Assembly (NCBI GenBank): GCA_023379515.1
Contig: JAMCQQ010000046.1
Span: forward strand, 1-5,524
Origin: Actinomycetota bacterium
GTDB taxonomy: Bacteria > Actinomycetota > Humimicrobiia > Humimicrobiales > Humimicrobiaceae
Direction of reading: 5' to 3'
DNA length: 5,524 bases
The translations under genes were made by a program, and so were the position numbers. The notes under the pieces were generated by a model, which was given only the letters and a program-made list of their open reading frames with translations, did no database searches and had not been told where the DNA came from. Of the stretch, positions 5,493-5,524 are shown piece by piece. How positions within the stretch are numbered: the first letter of the stretch is position 1; each line of letters opens with the position of its first letter.

Positions 5493-5524
5493 ATAAAAAA
5501 TTGAGAGTTTAAAGGAAAAAGACT

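Noticed and set aside
5501..5524. TTGAGAGTTT near the right edge as the start of a 16S rRNA gene
   Set aside because: It resembles the 5' end of 16S only over a few bases. The following conserved GATCCTGGCTCAG is absent.

Overview
The window is a piece of a low-GC bacterial genome, probably from an uncultured lineage. Genes are tightly packed and use the ordinary bacterial code (TGG for Trp, all four complete genes end in TAA). Motifs alone do not fix the phylum. A Thr-rich 'TTxTT' linker before a membrane anchor and a zinc ribbon is a style I associate with some uncultured Actinobacteriota-type and Chloroflexi-type genomes. Bacillithiol genes are best known from Firmicutes, Deinococcus, Bacteroidetes and Acidobacteria. 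I therefore leave the organism open.

Layout: all four complete genes lie on the minus strand, so transcription runs right to left. Positions 5379-5524 are an AT-rich intergenic region with a tandem 26-bp repeat and promoter-like boxes facing both ways. Next come bshC (5378-3708), bshB1 (3707-2994) and bshA (2982-1855), which nearly touch and must be one operon. After a 120-bp gap carrying a near-consensus promoter is a membrane-anchored trypsin-like serine protease (1734-256) with a cytoplasmic zinc ribbon. A strong hairpin terminator follows at 167-202. The last ~120 bp form a GC-rich structured leader ending in a strong Shine-Dalgarno and an ATG at positions 3-1, the likely start of another minus-strand gene outside the window.

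How the genes work together: the three bsh genes encode the whole core pathway of bacillithiol, the low-molecular-weight thiol Cys-GlcN-malate. BshA joins GlcNAc from UDP-GlcNAc to L-malate, BshB1 removes the acetyl group, and BshC adds cysteine. Gene order in the transcript is the reverse of the reaction order. The protease has its own promoter and no obvious biochemical tie to bacillithiol, although read-through from bshA looks possible because I see no terminator between them.

Most notable observations: an exact 24-bp in-frame repeat shared by the unrelated genes bshB1 and bshA; a changed acidic/His motif in BshC; a repeated, symmetric promoter region upstream of the operon; and a GC-rich leader that can hide its own ribosome binding site. 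I do not see a clearly new multi-gene system.
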